Positions 53,483-63,600 are shown, numbered from the stretch's first letter. The stretch is DNA of 64,000 nt from Acidiferrimicrobium sp. IK (GCF_025499425.1 NZ_JAIMCB010000006.1:62001-126000); one strand, 5' to 3'. Made by a program: numbers and translations. Notes: generated by a model from the letters alone, not told the origin.

Positions 53483-54142
53483 ATGTCCTACGACCAGATG
53501 ACCCTCCGGGCCCCGGCGCGCCTCGCCTCCACCAGCCCCTCGCTGGGTACGGTTTACCAGTGCCCTCCGTCGCCAGCTGGTCGGCTCGCCGGTCCCGTCG
53601 CCGATGAGCCAGTCGTAATGGACGACCGGGCAGGGACGGACTCCTCGGCCGGGGACTTCGTGGAGTACTTCAACCACATGCTCCCTACCGCGGTCGGGGT
53701 GGCCCGGCGGATCCTCGGCGACCAGGCGTCGGCCGAAGACGCCGCGGCCGAGGCCATGGCCCGCGCCTACCTGCGGTGGGGGGAGCTGCGCGCCGCGGAG
53801 TTCCGCGAGGCGTGGGTGGTGCGGGTCACCACCAACGAGGCCCTCGGCATGCTCCGCAAGCGGACCCGCCGCGAGCGGATCCTGCGCAGCCAGGTCCGCC
53901 CCGGGGCCGAAGCGCCCGCGGACGCGCAGCTGCGCGACGGGGCGCTGGCCGACAACGTCAAGGCGCTGCCCCGACGGCAGCGGGAGGTCGTGGCGCTGCG
54001 GTACTTCGCCGAGCTGAGCACCGACGAGGTGGCCGCCGCCCTGGACATCTCCCCAGGATCGGTCAAGACCCACCTGCACCGGGCGATGGCGGCGCTGCGC
54101 GAACGCAGCCTCGGCGACCTCGGGGAGGCCTTCGATGGCTGA
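53483..54142 (+). CDS. RNA polymerase ECF-type sigma factor (SigE-like actinobacterial group)
   Basis: This 219-residue protein has a 55-residue unstructured lead, then sigma region 2 (FVEYFNHMLPTAVGVARRILGDQASAEDAAAEAMARAYLRW) and region 4 (ALPRRQREVVALRYFAELSTDEVAAALDISPGSVKTHLHRAMAAL). ATG 53483 is preceded by an excellent GGAAAGGAGG. It overlaps the next gene by 8 nt, which is therefore probably functionally linked. Confidence 0.88.
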   Translation: MSYDQMTLRAPARLASTSPSLGTVYQCPPSPAGRLAGPVADEPVVMDDRAGTDSSAGDFVEYFNHMLPTAVGVARRILGDQASAEDAAAEAMARAYLRWGELRAAEFREAWVVRVTTNEALGMLRKRTRRERILRSQVRPGAEAPADAQLRDGALADNVKALPRRQREVVALRYFAELSTDEVAAALDISPGSVKTHLHRAMAALRERSLGDLGEAFDG

Positions 54143-55331
54143 GCCCACGCCGACCGACGTCCTCCTGCAGCGCACCCTCCGCCGGGCGGCGCAGCTCCGC
54201 CGCCGGCGCCGCGCCGTGATCGGCGCGCTGGTCGCGGCCGCGGCAGCCCTCGCCGTTGCCGTGCCCGTCGCGACCCTCGACGCTTCCCACGGCCGCTCCC
54301 GGGTCCAGGTCGGGGCGGCCCCCCCGACCCGGCCCCGCTCTGTCTACGGCCCGCTGGCCGCGCCGTCTCCGGCGTGCAAGATCACGCAGCTCTCCGGTTC
54401 CTTCGACCACTCCCGCGACGGCGCTCTCATCGGCACCGACAGCGGCCGCGTGGAGGCCGGCACGACCCTGGTCCTGGTCAACCGCGGCGCCTCGCCCTGC
54501 GCCCTGTCAGAAGGGCCGTTGGTCGCGTCCGACGGTTCGCCGGGCCCGGCGTTCATCCGGTCGACCGACCCGGCGGCGACGGGCCGGGCGGCGGCTGGAA
54601 CCGCCTCGCCTGGCACGGCTGCCACCGCACCGCCAGGTAAGGCTGCCACCGCGCCTGCGCCGGTCCTGGCCCCCGGCGAGGCGGCCAGCGCCACGCTGCG
54701 GTGGGCGGTCGACGCGGGCAGCGCATGCAGCGTCCCCTCGGTTCTGCGCGTCGGCTTGGCGCCGGGCGGCCCGAGCTTCTCGGTCGCATGGCCAGAAGAA
54801 CGGGTGTGCGAAGGCACGATCAGCCCGCCGGTGCTGTCGGCGCCGGCGGTGAGATCCGTCGCGGTCCCGCTCCCCAACGGGTTGTGCTCCACCGGCCAGC
54901 TGCAGTGGGTGTACCTGCCCGGTGGCTCCGACGCGTCGGCCGACCCGGGCTACTACTCGTTCGAGGTGGTCAACATCAGCGCCCGGTCGTGTCGCACCGG
55001 GGACTATCCGGGATCGTCGGCCTCCGACGCGTCCGGGGCGCCGATCGTGGTCAGCAACGGCCGCTCCGACATCGGCGGGGCGCCGGTGGGCCTGTCGATG
55101 GCTCCGGGGTCGGTCGCTTCCTTCGTGGTCACGCTGCCTCGCGTGTCAGGCCAGCCGTGCAACACCGTCGGCAGCTTCCACTTCATCGCCCCGGACGACC
55201 ATGTGGCCTCGATGCCGGTCCCAGTCACCGGCGCCGGCGGCCCGGTCCCGGAGATGTGCGGCACCGGGGTCTCCTCCGTCGGGCCGTTGCACCTCGGGCT
55301 GGCCTACCCGCTCAGCGTCGCCGGCCGGTAG
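54135..55331 (+). CDS. Membrane-anchored extracellular protein coupled to the ECF sigma factor
   Basis: This 398-residue protein has a basic N-terminus, one membrane helix (about 27-48, AVIGALVAAAAALAVAVPVAT) and an extracellular part. Two beta-rich repeats are visible (about 75-235 and 245-395), each with paired Cys and a DUF4232-like pattern (TLVLVNRGASPCALSEGP; YSFEVVNISARSCRTGDYPG). The position suggests an anti-sigma or signal sensor, but no zinc anti-sigma HxxxCxxC motif is present. The function is inferred from the overlap only. Confidence 0.72.
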   Translation: MAEPTPTDVLLQRTLRRAAQLRRRRRAVIGALVAAAAALAVAVPVATLDASHGRSRVQVGAAPPTRPRSVYGPLAAPSPACKITQLSGSFDHSRDGALIGTDSGRVEAGTTLVLVNRGASPCALSEGPLVASDGSPGPAFIRSTDPAATGRAAAGTASPGTAATAPPGKAATAPAPVLAPGEAASATLRWAVDAGSACSVPSVLRVGLAPGGPSFSVAWPEERVCEGTISPPVLSAPAVRSVAVPLPNGLCSTGQLQWVYLPGGSDASADPGYYSFEVVNISARSCRTGDYPGSSASDASGAPIVVSNGRSDIGGAPVGLSMAPGSVASFVVTLPRVSGQPCNTVGSFHFIAPDDHVASMPVPVTGAGGPVPEMCGTGVSSVGPLHLGLAYPLSVAGR

Positions 55332-55392
55332 GGGAGGGCGGGTCGCCCCACGGGTGAGCTCCACGGACGCGCCCCGAGCCATGGCCGCCCAC

Positions 55393-55398
55393 TACCGT
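55393..55398 (+). promoter_or_regulatory. -10 box TACCGT of metF, leaderless
   Basis: TACCGT ends 8 nt before the ATG at 55407, with no Shine-Dalgarno sequence between them. Confidence 0.5.
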
Positions 55399-55406
55399 GG
55401 ACGGCC

Positions 55407-56267
55407 ATGGCCAAGATCGCCGATCTCCTGCGGGCCGGCCGCACCTTCTCCTTCGAGTTCTTCCCCCCGAAGGACGACGCCGAGCACCACCGGCTGGTTC
55501 AGACGCTGGCGGAGCTGCAGCCGCTCAACCCCTCCTTCGTGTCGGTCACCTACCGCGGCGGGCGGTCGTCGCGCCAGCGCACCCATGACCTGGTGGCGGG
55601 CATGCTGCGCACCACCACCCTGACCCCGATGGCCCACCTCATCTGCGTGGCCCATACCCGCCTGGAGCTGGCCGAGATCCTCGTCGAGTTCCGCAAGGCG
55701 GGCGTCGAGAACCTGATGGCGCTCGGCGGCGATCCCCCGACCGACCCTGACGCCGCGGAGGGGGAGCTGGCCCACGCAGATGAGCTGGTGGAGCTGGCCC
55801 GCGCCATCGGCGGGTTCTCGATCGGGGTCGCCGCCCATCCCGCCGGTCATCCCCGGTCTCCGTCGATCGACCAGGACCGGGCCTACCTGGCCGCCAAGCT
55901 GGCCCGCGCCGACTTCGCCGTCACCCAGTTCTTCTTCGAACGCAGCGACTACCTCCGCCTGGTCGACGACATGCGATCGCGCGGGGTCGACCGCCCGATC
56001 GTCCCGGGGATCATGCCGGTGACCTCGATCAGCTCCATCAACCGAATGGCGGCGATGGGGGCCGCGGTGCCCGAGGCCATGGCCGAGCGCCTCCGCTCCG
56101 CCGGGTCAGCCAGCGCCGTCAGGGAGGCGGGCGTCGAGGCCGCCACCGAGCTGTGCCAAGCCGTCCTCGACGCCGGCGCACCGGGCCTGCACTTCTACAC
56201 CCTCAACCGGTCCCTGGCGACCAGAGAGATCTACGCCAACCTCGGCCTGGAGGTCACCGCGTCATGA
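55407..56267 (+). CDS. metF: 5,10-methylenetetrahydrofolate reductase
   Basis: This 286-residue TIM-barrel flavoprotein has FSFEFFPPKDDAEHHRLVQTL, FVSVTYRGGRSS, LMALGGDPPTDP and DFAVTQFFFERSDYLRLVDDM, then RPIVPGIMPVTS. It makes 5-methyl-THF for methionine synthesis. It overlaps the next gene as ATGA. Confidence 0.95.
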   Translation: MAKIADLLRAGRTFSFEFFPPKDDAEHHRLVQTLAELQPLNPSFVSVTYRGGRSSRQRTHDLVAGMLRTTTLTPMAHLICVAHTRLELAEILVEFRKAGVENLMALGGDPPTDPDAAEGELAHADELVELARAIGGFSIGVAAHPAGHPRSPSIDQDRAYLAAKLARADFAVTQFFFERSDYLRLVDDMRSRGVDRPIVPGIMPVTSISSINRMAAMGAAVPEAMAERLRSAGSASAVREAGVEAATELCQAVLDAGAPGLHFYTLNRSLATREIYANLGLEVTAS

Positions 56268-57397
56268 ACACCGCCGTGTGCCGTCTCCTCGGCATCGAGT
56301 TTCCCTTGCTGGCGTTCAGTCACTGCCGGGACGTCGTCGCCGCGGTTACCAACGCCGGTGGCTTCGGCGTGCTCGGCGCCGCGGCGTTCTCCCCCGAGCA
56401 GCTCGACCGGGAGCTGACCTGGATCGACGAGCACACCGATGGTCGCCCGTACGGCGCCGACGTGCTCGTGCCGCTCAAGGTGTCGGGCGAAGGCATGAGC
56501 CGCGCGGATATCGCCGCCATGGTGCCCGACGAGCAGCGCCGCTTCGTGGCGTCGGTGCTAGCCGACCACGACGTCCAAGCGCCCGAAGCAGGGGTCGGCG
56601 CGGCGGCCGCCGGCCTAGGGTCGGCCAGCGGCAACGAGGACCTGCTCGACGTCGCGTTCACCCACCCGATCCGCCTGATCGCCAACGCCCTCGGGCCGCC
56701 GCCCCCCTCGATGCTCGAGCGGGCCCGGGCCGCCGGCGTGCCGGTCGCGGCGCTGGTCGGCGCCCGCCAGCACGCAGAGCGGCAACTGGCCGCCGGCGTG
56801 GACATCCTCGTCGCCCAGGGCAGCGAGGCCGGCGGTCACTGCGGCGAGGTGTCGACGATGGTCCTCGTCCCCGAGGTGGTGGACGCCGCGGCGGCCATGG
56901 CCGACGGCAAGGACCCGGTGCCGGTCCTGGCCGCGGGCGGCATCGTCGACGGCCGCCAGATGGCCGCCGCGCTGGCGCTGGGCGCGTCCGGCGTGTGGAC
57001 CGGGTCGGTGTGGTTGACCACCGAGGAAGCGGAGACGGCGCCCGCGACGAAGGCCAAGATGATCGCGGCCAGCTCCCGCGACACCGTCCGTTCCACCAGC
57101 CGGACCGGCAAACCGTCACGCCAGCTCCGCTCCGCTTGGACCGACGCCTGGTCGGCCCCCGGCGCGCCGGCCACCCTGCCGATGCCGTTGCAGTCGGTGC
57201 TGTCCGAGCCTGCGCTGCGCAAAGTCGACCAGCTGGCCGCGTCGGGTCACGCCGGCGCCACCGAGCTGGCCACCTACTGGATCGGCCAGGGCGTCGGCCT
57301 GCTCGACGCGGTGAAACCGGCGCGGCGGGTCGTCGCCGAGTTCATGGAGGCGATGGCCTCCAGCCTCGAGCGGATCGACGCCATCACCCGGTCCTAA
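56264..57397 (+). CDS. Nitronate monooxygenase (2-nitropropane dioxygenase family)
   Basis: This 377-residue FMN-dependent TIM-barrel protein has LGIEFPLLAFSHCRDVVAAVTNAGGFGVLG at the N-terminus, DILVAQGSEAGGHCGEVSTM around the catalytic His, and VPVLAAGGIVDGRQMAAALALGASGVWTGSVW for FMN phosphate. It oxidises alkyl nitronates or related substrates. Translationally coupled to metF, though a functional link is not obvious. Confidence 0.9.
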   Translation: MNTAVCRLLGIEFPLLAFSHCRDVVAAVTNAGGFGVLGAAAFSPEQLDRELTWIDEHTDGRPYGADVLVPLKVSGEGMSRADIAAMVPDEQRRFVASVLADHDVQAPEAGVGAAAAGLGSASGNEDLLDVAFTHPIRLIANALGPPPPSMLERARAAGVPVAALVGARQHAERQLAAGVDILVAQGSEAGGHCGEVSTMVLVPEVVDAAAAMADGKDPVPVLAAGGIVDGRQMAAALALGASGVWTGSVWLTTEEAETAPATKAKMIAASSRDTVRSTSRTGKPSRQLRSAWTDAWSAPGAPATLPMPLQSVLSEPALRKVDQLAASGHAGATELATYWIGQGVGLLDAVKPARRVVAEFMEAMASSLERIDAITRS

Positions 57398-57429
57398 ACC
57401 GCCCGGTCCTGAACTGACGGCGGCGCCCC

Positions 57430-57453
57430 CGCCCCGGTCTTCGCGCCGGGGCG
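57430..57453 (+). terminator. Hairpin terminator before the sugar locus
   Basis: CGCCCCGG and CCGGGGCG pair over 8 bp with an 8-nt loop, 33 nt after the nitronate monooxygenase stop. The FliA-like promoter of the glf locus begins about 22 nt further on. Confidence 0.6.
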
Positions 57454-57474
57454 CCCATCTCCGCGCTAGTTGCG

Positions 57475-57502
57475 TTAAGCGTAGGCCTCTTCCTGCCGAT
57501 GT
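57475..57502 (+). promoter_or_regulatory. FliA-like promoter of the glf sugar locus
   Basis: TTAAG (57475-57479), 15 nt, GCCGATGT (57495-57502). The TAAG core is closer to the classical TAAA than the other sites, and the -10 is the same as for fliW and the GGDEF gene. The leader to the ATG at 57681 is about 170 nt and starts with a perfect CCGGGC-TGAC-GCCCGG hairpin (57525-57540). Confidence 0.6.
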
Positions 57503-57587
57503 GGGATGTGCCGCTCTCGAAGACCCGGGCTGACGCCCGGCCGGCGAGACGGCCTCGGCCCCTGCGGCCGGGCACGGATCCACCGAT

Positions 57588-57603
57588 GCTCCATGGATGG
57601 GGC
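57588..57603 (+). promoter_or_regulatory. CsrA-type hairpin in the glf leader
   Basis: GCTCC-ATGGAT-GGGGC forms a 5-bp stem (one T-G pair) with ATGGA in the loop. Two further A-N-GGA motifs lie in the same leader (ACGGA at 57574, ATGGA at 57638). Confidence 0.45.
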
Positions 57604-57680
57604 GGCCCCAACCAACCGCTGCCTCGCCAGCGCCGCGATGGAGACCCCAATGTCCTCAGCCCGCCTGCCGGCGAGTACCC

Positions 57681-58823
57681 ATGAGTGAATTCGACTGGCT
57701 GGTGGTAGGCGCCGGGCTGACCGGTGCCACCCTCGCCGAACGAATAGCGTCGCAGCTCGGACAGTCGGTGCTGGTCGTCGACCGGCGCCCCCATATCGCA
57801 GGCAACGTCTACGACGAGCTGGACGGCGACGGCATCCGGGTCCACCGGTACGGGGCCCACATCTTCCACACCTCATCCGAGCGGGTCTGGTCCTACCTGT
57901 CCCGGTTCACCACCTGGGTTGGCTACGAGCATCGGGTCCTGGCCTCTGTCGGCGGCCGGCTGGTGCCTCTGCCGTTCAACCTAAACACCCTGGACATGCT
58001 CTTCCCCGCCCCAGACGCGGCGCACCTGACCGGCCTTTTGGTCAACACGTTCGGCGAGTCGAGCAGGGTGCCGGTACTCAAGCTCATCGACCATCCCACC
58101 CCTGAACTGTCCGAGCTGGGCCGGTTCGTCTACGACCAGGTCTTCCTCAACTACACCGCCAAGCAATGGGGACGCCGGCCGGAAGAGCTCGACCCGTCCG
58201 TTACCGGCCGAGTGCCTGTGCTGGTGTCGCGCGACGACCGTTACTTCCGCGACAAGCACCAGGCGCTGCCTGCCGAGGGCTACACGACCATGGTGGCCAG
58301 AATGCTCGACCACCCCCTGATCACCGTGGCGACATCCACTGACTACGCGGCAGCCGCCTCGTCGGTGAAGCACCGGAGGGTCGTCTACACCGGTCCGATC
58401 GACGAGTACTTCTCTGGGGTCTACGGGCCGCTCCCGTACCGCAGCCTCCGCTTCGAGCACGAACGTCTGCCGACGGGGCCCCACCAGCCGGTGTCGGTGG
58501 TCAACTACCCCAACGAGCATGATTACACCCGGATCCTCGAACACCGCCACTTCGCGGGCGGCTCCTCCTGGGCGGGTGCGAGCACGATCACCCGCGAGTA
58601 CCCCGACGAGTACCGCCCCGGCGACAACGAACCGTTCTATCCGCTGCCGGCGGAGGCGTCTCACCAGGCATACCGCCGCTACGCCGACCTTCGCGACGAG
58701 ACCGAGCCCGACACCGTATTCGCTGGACGTCTCGCCAAGTACCGGTACCTGGACATGGACCAAGCCGTCAACCTCGCCCTGCAGGCGTTCGATCGTCGCA
58801 TCTGCTGCGCCGTCCCTGCGTGA
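57681..58823 (+). CDS. glf: UDP-galactopyranose mutase
   Basis: This 380-residue flavoenzyme has the FAD-binding GxGxxG variant in WLVVGAGLTGATLAERIA, RRPHIAGNVYDE, GAHIFHTSSERVW, VPLPFNLNTL, FLNYTAKQWGRRPEEL and the C-terminal YRYLDMDQAVNLAL. It turns UDP-galactopyranose into UDP-galactofuranose. ATG 57681 gives the canonical N-terminus; an upstream extension is rejected. A FliA-like promoter and a CsrA-type hairpin lie in its leader. Confidence 0.94.
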   Translation: MSEFDWLVVGAGLTGATLAERIASQLGQSVLVVDRRPHIAGNVYDELDGDGIRVHRYGAHIFHTSSERVWSYLSRFTTWVGYEHRVLASVGGRLVPLPFNLNTLDMLFPAPDAAHLTGLLVNTFGESSRVPVLKLIDHPTPELSELGRFVYDQVFLNYTAKQWGRRPEELDPSVTGRVPVLVSRDDRYFRDKHQALPAEGYTTMVARMLDHPLITVATSTDYAAAASSVKHRRVVYTGPIDEYFSGVYGPLPYRSLRFEHERLPTGPHQPVSVVNYPNEHDYTRILEHRHFAGGSSWAGASTITREYPDEYRPGDNEPFYPLPAEASHQAYRRYADLRDETEPDTVFAGRLAKYRYLDMDQAVNLALQAFDRRICCAVPA

Positions 58824-58839
58824 TCTCGAAAGGCCATCA

Positions 58840-59607
58840 ATGCTGAGCATCCTGCTCCCCGCCGCTCGGCGGTCGTTACCGGAGGACGCCCAGACCGTGT
58901 GGGGTGACCTCCGGGTGGCGCTGGCATCGATACAGGCGTACGCGCCGGGCGTCGACGTGGTCGTCGGGTGGAACGGGCTGGAAGAACCCAAGGCGTTACC
59001 CGACAACCCTCACGTTCGTCTGCTGCGCCAGGCGCCGGGCATCACGACGGGCAGCGAGGCGTGGAACTGGTGCGCCACCCAGACCGACGCCGAAGAGTTG
59101 CTCATCCTCGGTGACGACTGCGTCCTGCACCCAGACACCCTCCGTCTGCTGCTCGAGGACGTAGCGGCCGTCTCGCAGTCACACGAGCCCATCGGCTTCG
59201 TCGGGTGCCGCTCCAACTACGTCAAGGGCGTCCAGAACATCCGCTCGCCCAACGCCCCCGAGCCTCTCCAGGCCATCTCATTCCAGTCCGAGAAGACGAT
59301 CTTCCAAACCGACATGGTCGTCCCCGTCGCGGCGTGGATCCGCCACGCCACCTTCGACTCAGTCGGTGGATTCCCGCCCACCAACTGGTTCGCCGACGAC
59401 GTCTGCTGCTGGGACCTGGCCGTCAGTGGTCACCATCACTTCGTCAGTCGGGCGTATGTGCACCACGTCGGAGAGCGAGCCACCGGACAAGGCAAGAGCT
59501 CCGAGACGCTGCTGCAGGAAGGCCTGGCCTGGCTACGGGACAACCGCCCGGACTTCTTGGTGGGGAAGCTGGGCATCGACCCGGCCCAACTGGCCGTCGC
59601 GAGGTGA
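58840..59607 (+). CDS. GT-A-type glycosyltransferase
   Basis: This 255-residue protein has a GT2-like fold (LSILLPAARRSLPEDAQ; LLRQAPGITTGSEAWNWCATQT; LLILGDDCVLHPDTL with a DD metal site; FDSVGGFPPTNWFADDVCCWDLA). HHVGERATGQG near the end may contribute to acceptor binding. Donor could be UDP-galactofuranose given the gene before it, but this is a guess. ATG 58840 with GAAAGG upstream. Confidence 0.78.
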   Translation: MLSILLPAARRSLPEDAQTVWGDLRVALASIQAYAPGVDVVVGWNGLEEPKALPDNPHVRLLRQAPGITTGSEAWNWCATQTDAEELLILGDDCVLHPDTLRLLLEDVAAVSQSHEPIGFVGCRSNYVKGVQNIRSPNAPEPLQAISFQSEKTIFQTDMVVPVAAWIRHATFDSVGGFPPTNWFADDVCCWDLAVSGHHHFVSRAYVHHVGERATGQGKSSETLLQEGLAWLRDNRPDFLVGKLGIDPAQLAVAR

Positions 59608-59644
59608 CGGCGTTCACGATGAATCCCATTCGACTCGGAGAACC

Positions 59645-60613
59645 ATGAGTACCGCTTCCGCGCCTGACATTCTCACACTGTTGGCCTCCGTGCCCGGCAC
59701 CGTCCAAATGGACGAGGACCAGCGGGCCGCCATGACGCTGCTGTGCCGCGACACGGACTACATCCCGAAGGTGGCCAACGCCGGCGAGGTGGTACCTATA
59801 AGCGATCAACGCTTCGGGCAGATAATGCACAACGGCCTGGTCGTCGAAGCAGACGGCTACTGCGGCCGCTGGATGACCAACATCATCAAAGGACTGCGGG
59901 GCCACCACGAGCCACAAGAGGAGAAGGCCTTCCACGAGGTCCTACGGCGGATTGGCCCCGGCGCCAAGATGATGGAGTTCGGCTCCTGGTGGTCGTACTA
60001 CTCCCTCTGGTTCCAGCGGGCCGTCGCCTCCGCGGCGAACATCTGCATCGAGCCCGACGCCACCCATTTGGAGCTCGGCCGGCGGAACGCGGCCCTCAAC
60101 GGCGCCACGATCGACTTCCGTCTCGGTGCCGGCGGCGAGCGCCACGAGGAGCCGGTGGTCTTGACGAGGGAGTCCGACGGGTGCGCGGTGGTGGTGCCGG
60201 TTCTGACCGTCGACGGGCTGATGCGATCGAGCGGCTGGGACCGTCTGGACCTGCTCCACCTCGACATACAAGGAGCGGAGACCGCGGCGCTCCGAGGGGC
60301 GTTCCAGACGCTGAACGCTCGAGCCGTCCGGTTCGTGTTCGTCTCCACCCACCACTGGGCGATCTCCGGCAGCCCCGACACGCACGGTGAATGCCTGAGG
60401 TTCCTGCGGAGCTTGGGCGCCCACATCTGCTGCTCTCACACGGTGGCTGAGTCCTTCAGCGGCGACGGCCTGATCGTGGCGTCCTTCGATGACGCGGACG
60501 CTGACTTCAGAGTCGAGACCGCCATCAACCACACCGATCGATCGCTGTTCCGGCCGTATGAGCAGGACCTGGCCATCCTCGTCGGTGCCTTGCGCAACGC
60601 CAGCCCCCGCTAG
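59645..60613 (+). CDS. FkbM-family methyltransferase
   Basis: This 322-residue protein has a SAM-binding core near 100-115 (KMMEFGSWWSYYSLWF) followed by ICIEPDATHLELGRRNAALNG. The LDLLHLDIQGAETAALRGA segment (about 200-218) is the FkbM hallmark. The family methylates sugar hydroxyls, often in glycan or flagellin-modification clusters. It lies between a glycosyltransferase and the large multidomain protein, probably in one operon. Confidence 0.85.
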   Translation: MSTASAPDILTLLASVPGTVQMDEDQRAAMTLLCRDTDYIPKVANAGEVVPISDQRFGQIMHNGLVVEADGYCGRWMTNIIKGLRGHHEPQEEKAFHEVLRRIGPGAKMMEFGSWWSYYSLWFQRAVASAANICIEPDATHLELGRRNAALNGATIDFRLGAGGERHEEPVVLTRESDGCAVVVPVLTVDGLMRSSGWDRLDLLHLDIQGAETAALRGAFQTLNARAVRFVFVSTHHWAISGSPDTHGECLRFLRSLGAHICCSHTVAESFSGDGLIVASFDDADADFRVETAINHTDRSLFRPYEQDLAILVGALRNASPR

Positions 60614-60664
60614 GCGTCGGCTCCCCTCCCATACACCTTCTCATCTCTTAGCAAGGATCCCGTC

Positions 60665-63600
60665 GTGGTCAAGTACTACTACGCACAGAATCGCGAAGAT
60701 CTGCTGATCAAGGGGTTCTTCCCCGACGTCGCAGCCGGCACCTACGTCGATGTCGGAGCGAACGACCCGGTGATCGATTCCGTCACCAAGCTGTTCTACG
60801 ACGCGGGGTGGGCGGGCATCAACATCGAGCCTCAAGCAGCGCTGTTCGAGGCGCTCGTGACGCAACGGCCTCGCGACGTGAACCTCAACATCGGAGTCGG
60901 GGCGCAGGCCGGCGCTCTCGTCTTCACGGAGTTCCCCGAGGGCAACGGCCTATCGACTTTCGATCGGACGGTCGTGCACCGCCTGCAGAACGTGGAGCAC
61001 AACCACGCGGCGAGGGTCTCTCTCGAGCGAGAGGTCGAAGTGAGGACCCTCGGCGCGGTCATCCGCGACACCGGACTGCGCCATCTCCACGTGATGAAGA
61101 TAGACGTCGAGGGCTTCGAGTACGAGGTCCTGCTCGGCATGGACTGGAACGGCGTCCGACCAGAACTTATCTGCATCGAGGCTAACAAGATCTCCCCGGA
61201 ACGGGACTGGAGGCGCCTGCTTTCTGGCCTGCAGTACAGCAGCGTGTTCTTCGACGGAATCAACGACTACTGGCTGGCGCCTGAAGCCGCGTACCGCCAA
61301 GGGTTCTTCAACTACCCGGTCGCTGTTCTTTCTGACTCGCCGATCTACTATCCCGCCGCGGTCGCGCTGGAGAGGGAGATGCGCGCATCCGTCGCCGCGG
61401 AGTCGCGCCCCGCGCCACCCGCGGAGACCAGGCCCCTGCACCTGGTCCTCGACGTCCAGGTGCTGCAGTCAGAGGCCCGTCACAGGGGGATGGGCAGATA
61501 CGTGCTCTCGCTGATCGAGGCCCTTGACACCGACGCCATCCACTGCAGCTTCCTCGTCAACACCCAGCTTCCGCCGCTCGACGCTCGCAGCAGGGCGGTG
61601 CTCGACGCCAAGGGGGTCATCGTCGACCTTCCCCTGCTTCATCCCAGAAGCGGCGTCGGCTTCGTGCAGGCCAGAGAGGAGAACCGGCGCGCCGTCACCG
61701 GAGCCGTGGCCGACCTGGCCCGCAGCCGGCCCGCTGGCAGGGTCGTCTTCGTGATCACCGCCCTGTTCGGGCGCGACGCCTACCCGGTCTTCCCGGGCGA
61801 GGGAACGACCAACCTGCTCGTCTTCTACGACTTGATCCCGTACCTCTTCCCTGGCTCGTACCTCATCGGCGACGACGCCATCGACTACAGCTCGCGGTTC
61901 AGCGAGGTCTACCGGGCAGACCACTTCGCATGCGACTCGCAGTCAGCGGCGCAAGACCTGACGGTCCATCTCGGGGTAGATCCGAACCGGATCACGCCGG
62001 TCCTCGGGGCCTCGGCGTTCCTTCCCGACATCGTTCCCGCGAGACCGCCGTTCGCGCACGACTTAGGCCGCTTCGCTCTGGTCGCTTGCGGCAACGACCA
62101 GCGGAAGAACAACGAGGCGACGGCCCGTGCGTTCGCCGCAGTCGGCGGTGAGGTCACGCCGGTGTTCACCTCGTCGTACCCGGCCGCCCTGGAGCAGCAC
62201 CTACGGGCTATCTGCCCGCAAGCCATCTTCGCCGGACAGCTCCCAGACGCCGAGATGCTGTGGCTGACCGACAACGCCGAGTTCGTCTTCTTCCCGAGCA
62301 TCTACGAAGGTCTCGGGCTCCCGATCCTCGAGGCGGTGGATCGAGGCACCCCCGTCGTCTGCTCTCAGATCCCCTCTTTCACCGAGATCAGCGAGACCGC
62401 GTTCAGTTTCTTCGATCCCGATTCGCTGCCGTCGATGATCGAAGCGCTGTCAGCCGCCGTCGCGACCCGCCGCGACCGCAGCGTGGTGCCCTCGGGCTAC
62501 GAGCAGATGCGGGCGCGTTTCAACTGGCCGGCGTGCGCGACCCGCTTCGCCGACGCGGTCGACAAGGCGCAGCCCGCGGCCCGCGTTGGGCGCCTGGCGA
62601 TGATCGCGCCTTCCCCGGCCACGTCCTCGGCGGTCGGCAAGTACGCCCTTAGGATGTACGCCGAGCTGTCGCGCGAATTCGAGGTCGACTACTTCGGCGA
62701 GACCGGGTCCCGGGGTGTCGCTGCCGTCGGCTTCAACCTCATGGAGCACAGCGGGCTCTACTTCCCGGCGGGCGCATTCGCGGACCGCGCCCAGCGCTAC
62801 GACCACGTCGTCTACCACCTGGCCAACGACGAGCTGCACACGACGGCGGCGACTAGCGCGTTCCTCCGGCCGGGTGCGGTCATCATCCACGACACCCGCC
62901 TCGACGAGCTGCTCGGCGCAGCGGTCGAGACCGGTGCAGTCCCCGCTGAGCTCCGTGTCGAGGTGGCTGCAGTGGATGCCGCGCTCGCCATGAGACGCTC
63001 CAGCTGCCTGGCGTGGCTGGCAGTCCGCCAGGAACTGCTGGCTGCGACCTCCACCGACAGCGAGGAGGCGGTAGCAGAGATCGCGCTCGTGCTCGACGCC
63101 GACCGCGGGTCGAAAGTGCGGACCGCCGCCCTGGCCTTCCTCGACGAGAACCACACCTACGCGGCCCGTGCCAAGCGCCTCGCGTCGGGCATCCGGGAAG
63201 GCAGGGCCGCGGACCTGTCGCCGGCGCCGGCGCAAGACGAGCCTTCCGATCAGCGAAGCACCTCCACGCCGTTAACTGGCGAGCTCGACGCAGCTATCAA
63301 AGCCTTCGACGATTCCCTCGAAAGCGGCGCCGCCCCGGCGCCCGAAGCCGTGGCAGACGCCTGGCGTGCCTTCAGGGCGGCCCTCGAGAGCAGCGACATC
63401 GCCCAGATCCGAATCGCGTCCGGCGACCACCTCCGGTCCGGCGAGCCGGCGCTATCAGAGGAGGTGGTCCAGCGAGGCATCCACCTGTGGGGCCGCCACC
63501 CGGACCTGCTGGTCGAGGCGGCCGTCGTTTGCGCTCAAACCGGCCAGCTGGACAGAGCCTCATCGCTCTGCGACGAGGCGCTGCGCGCCTGGCCGGCGCA

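Noticed and set aside
57597-57680. N-terminal extension of Glf from ATG 57597
   Set aside because: It adds a Pro/Arg-rich segment before the FAD-binding strand and overlaps the leader hairpin; ATG 57681 is canonical for the family.
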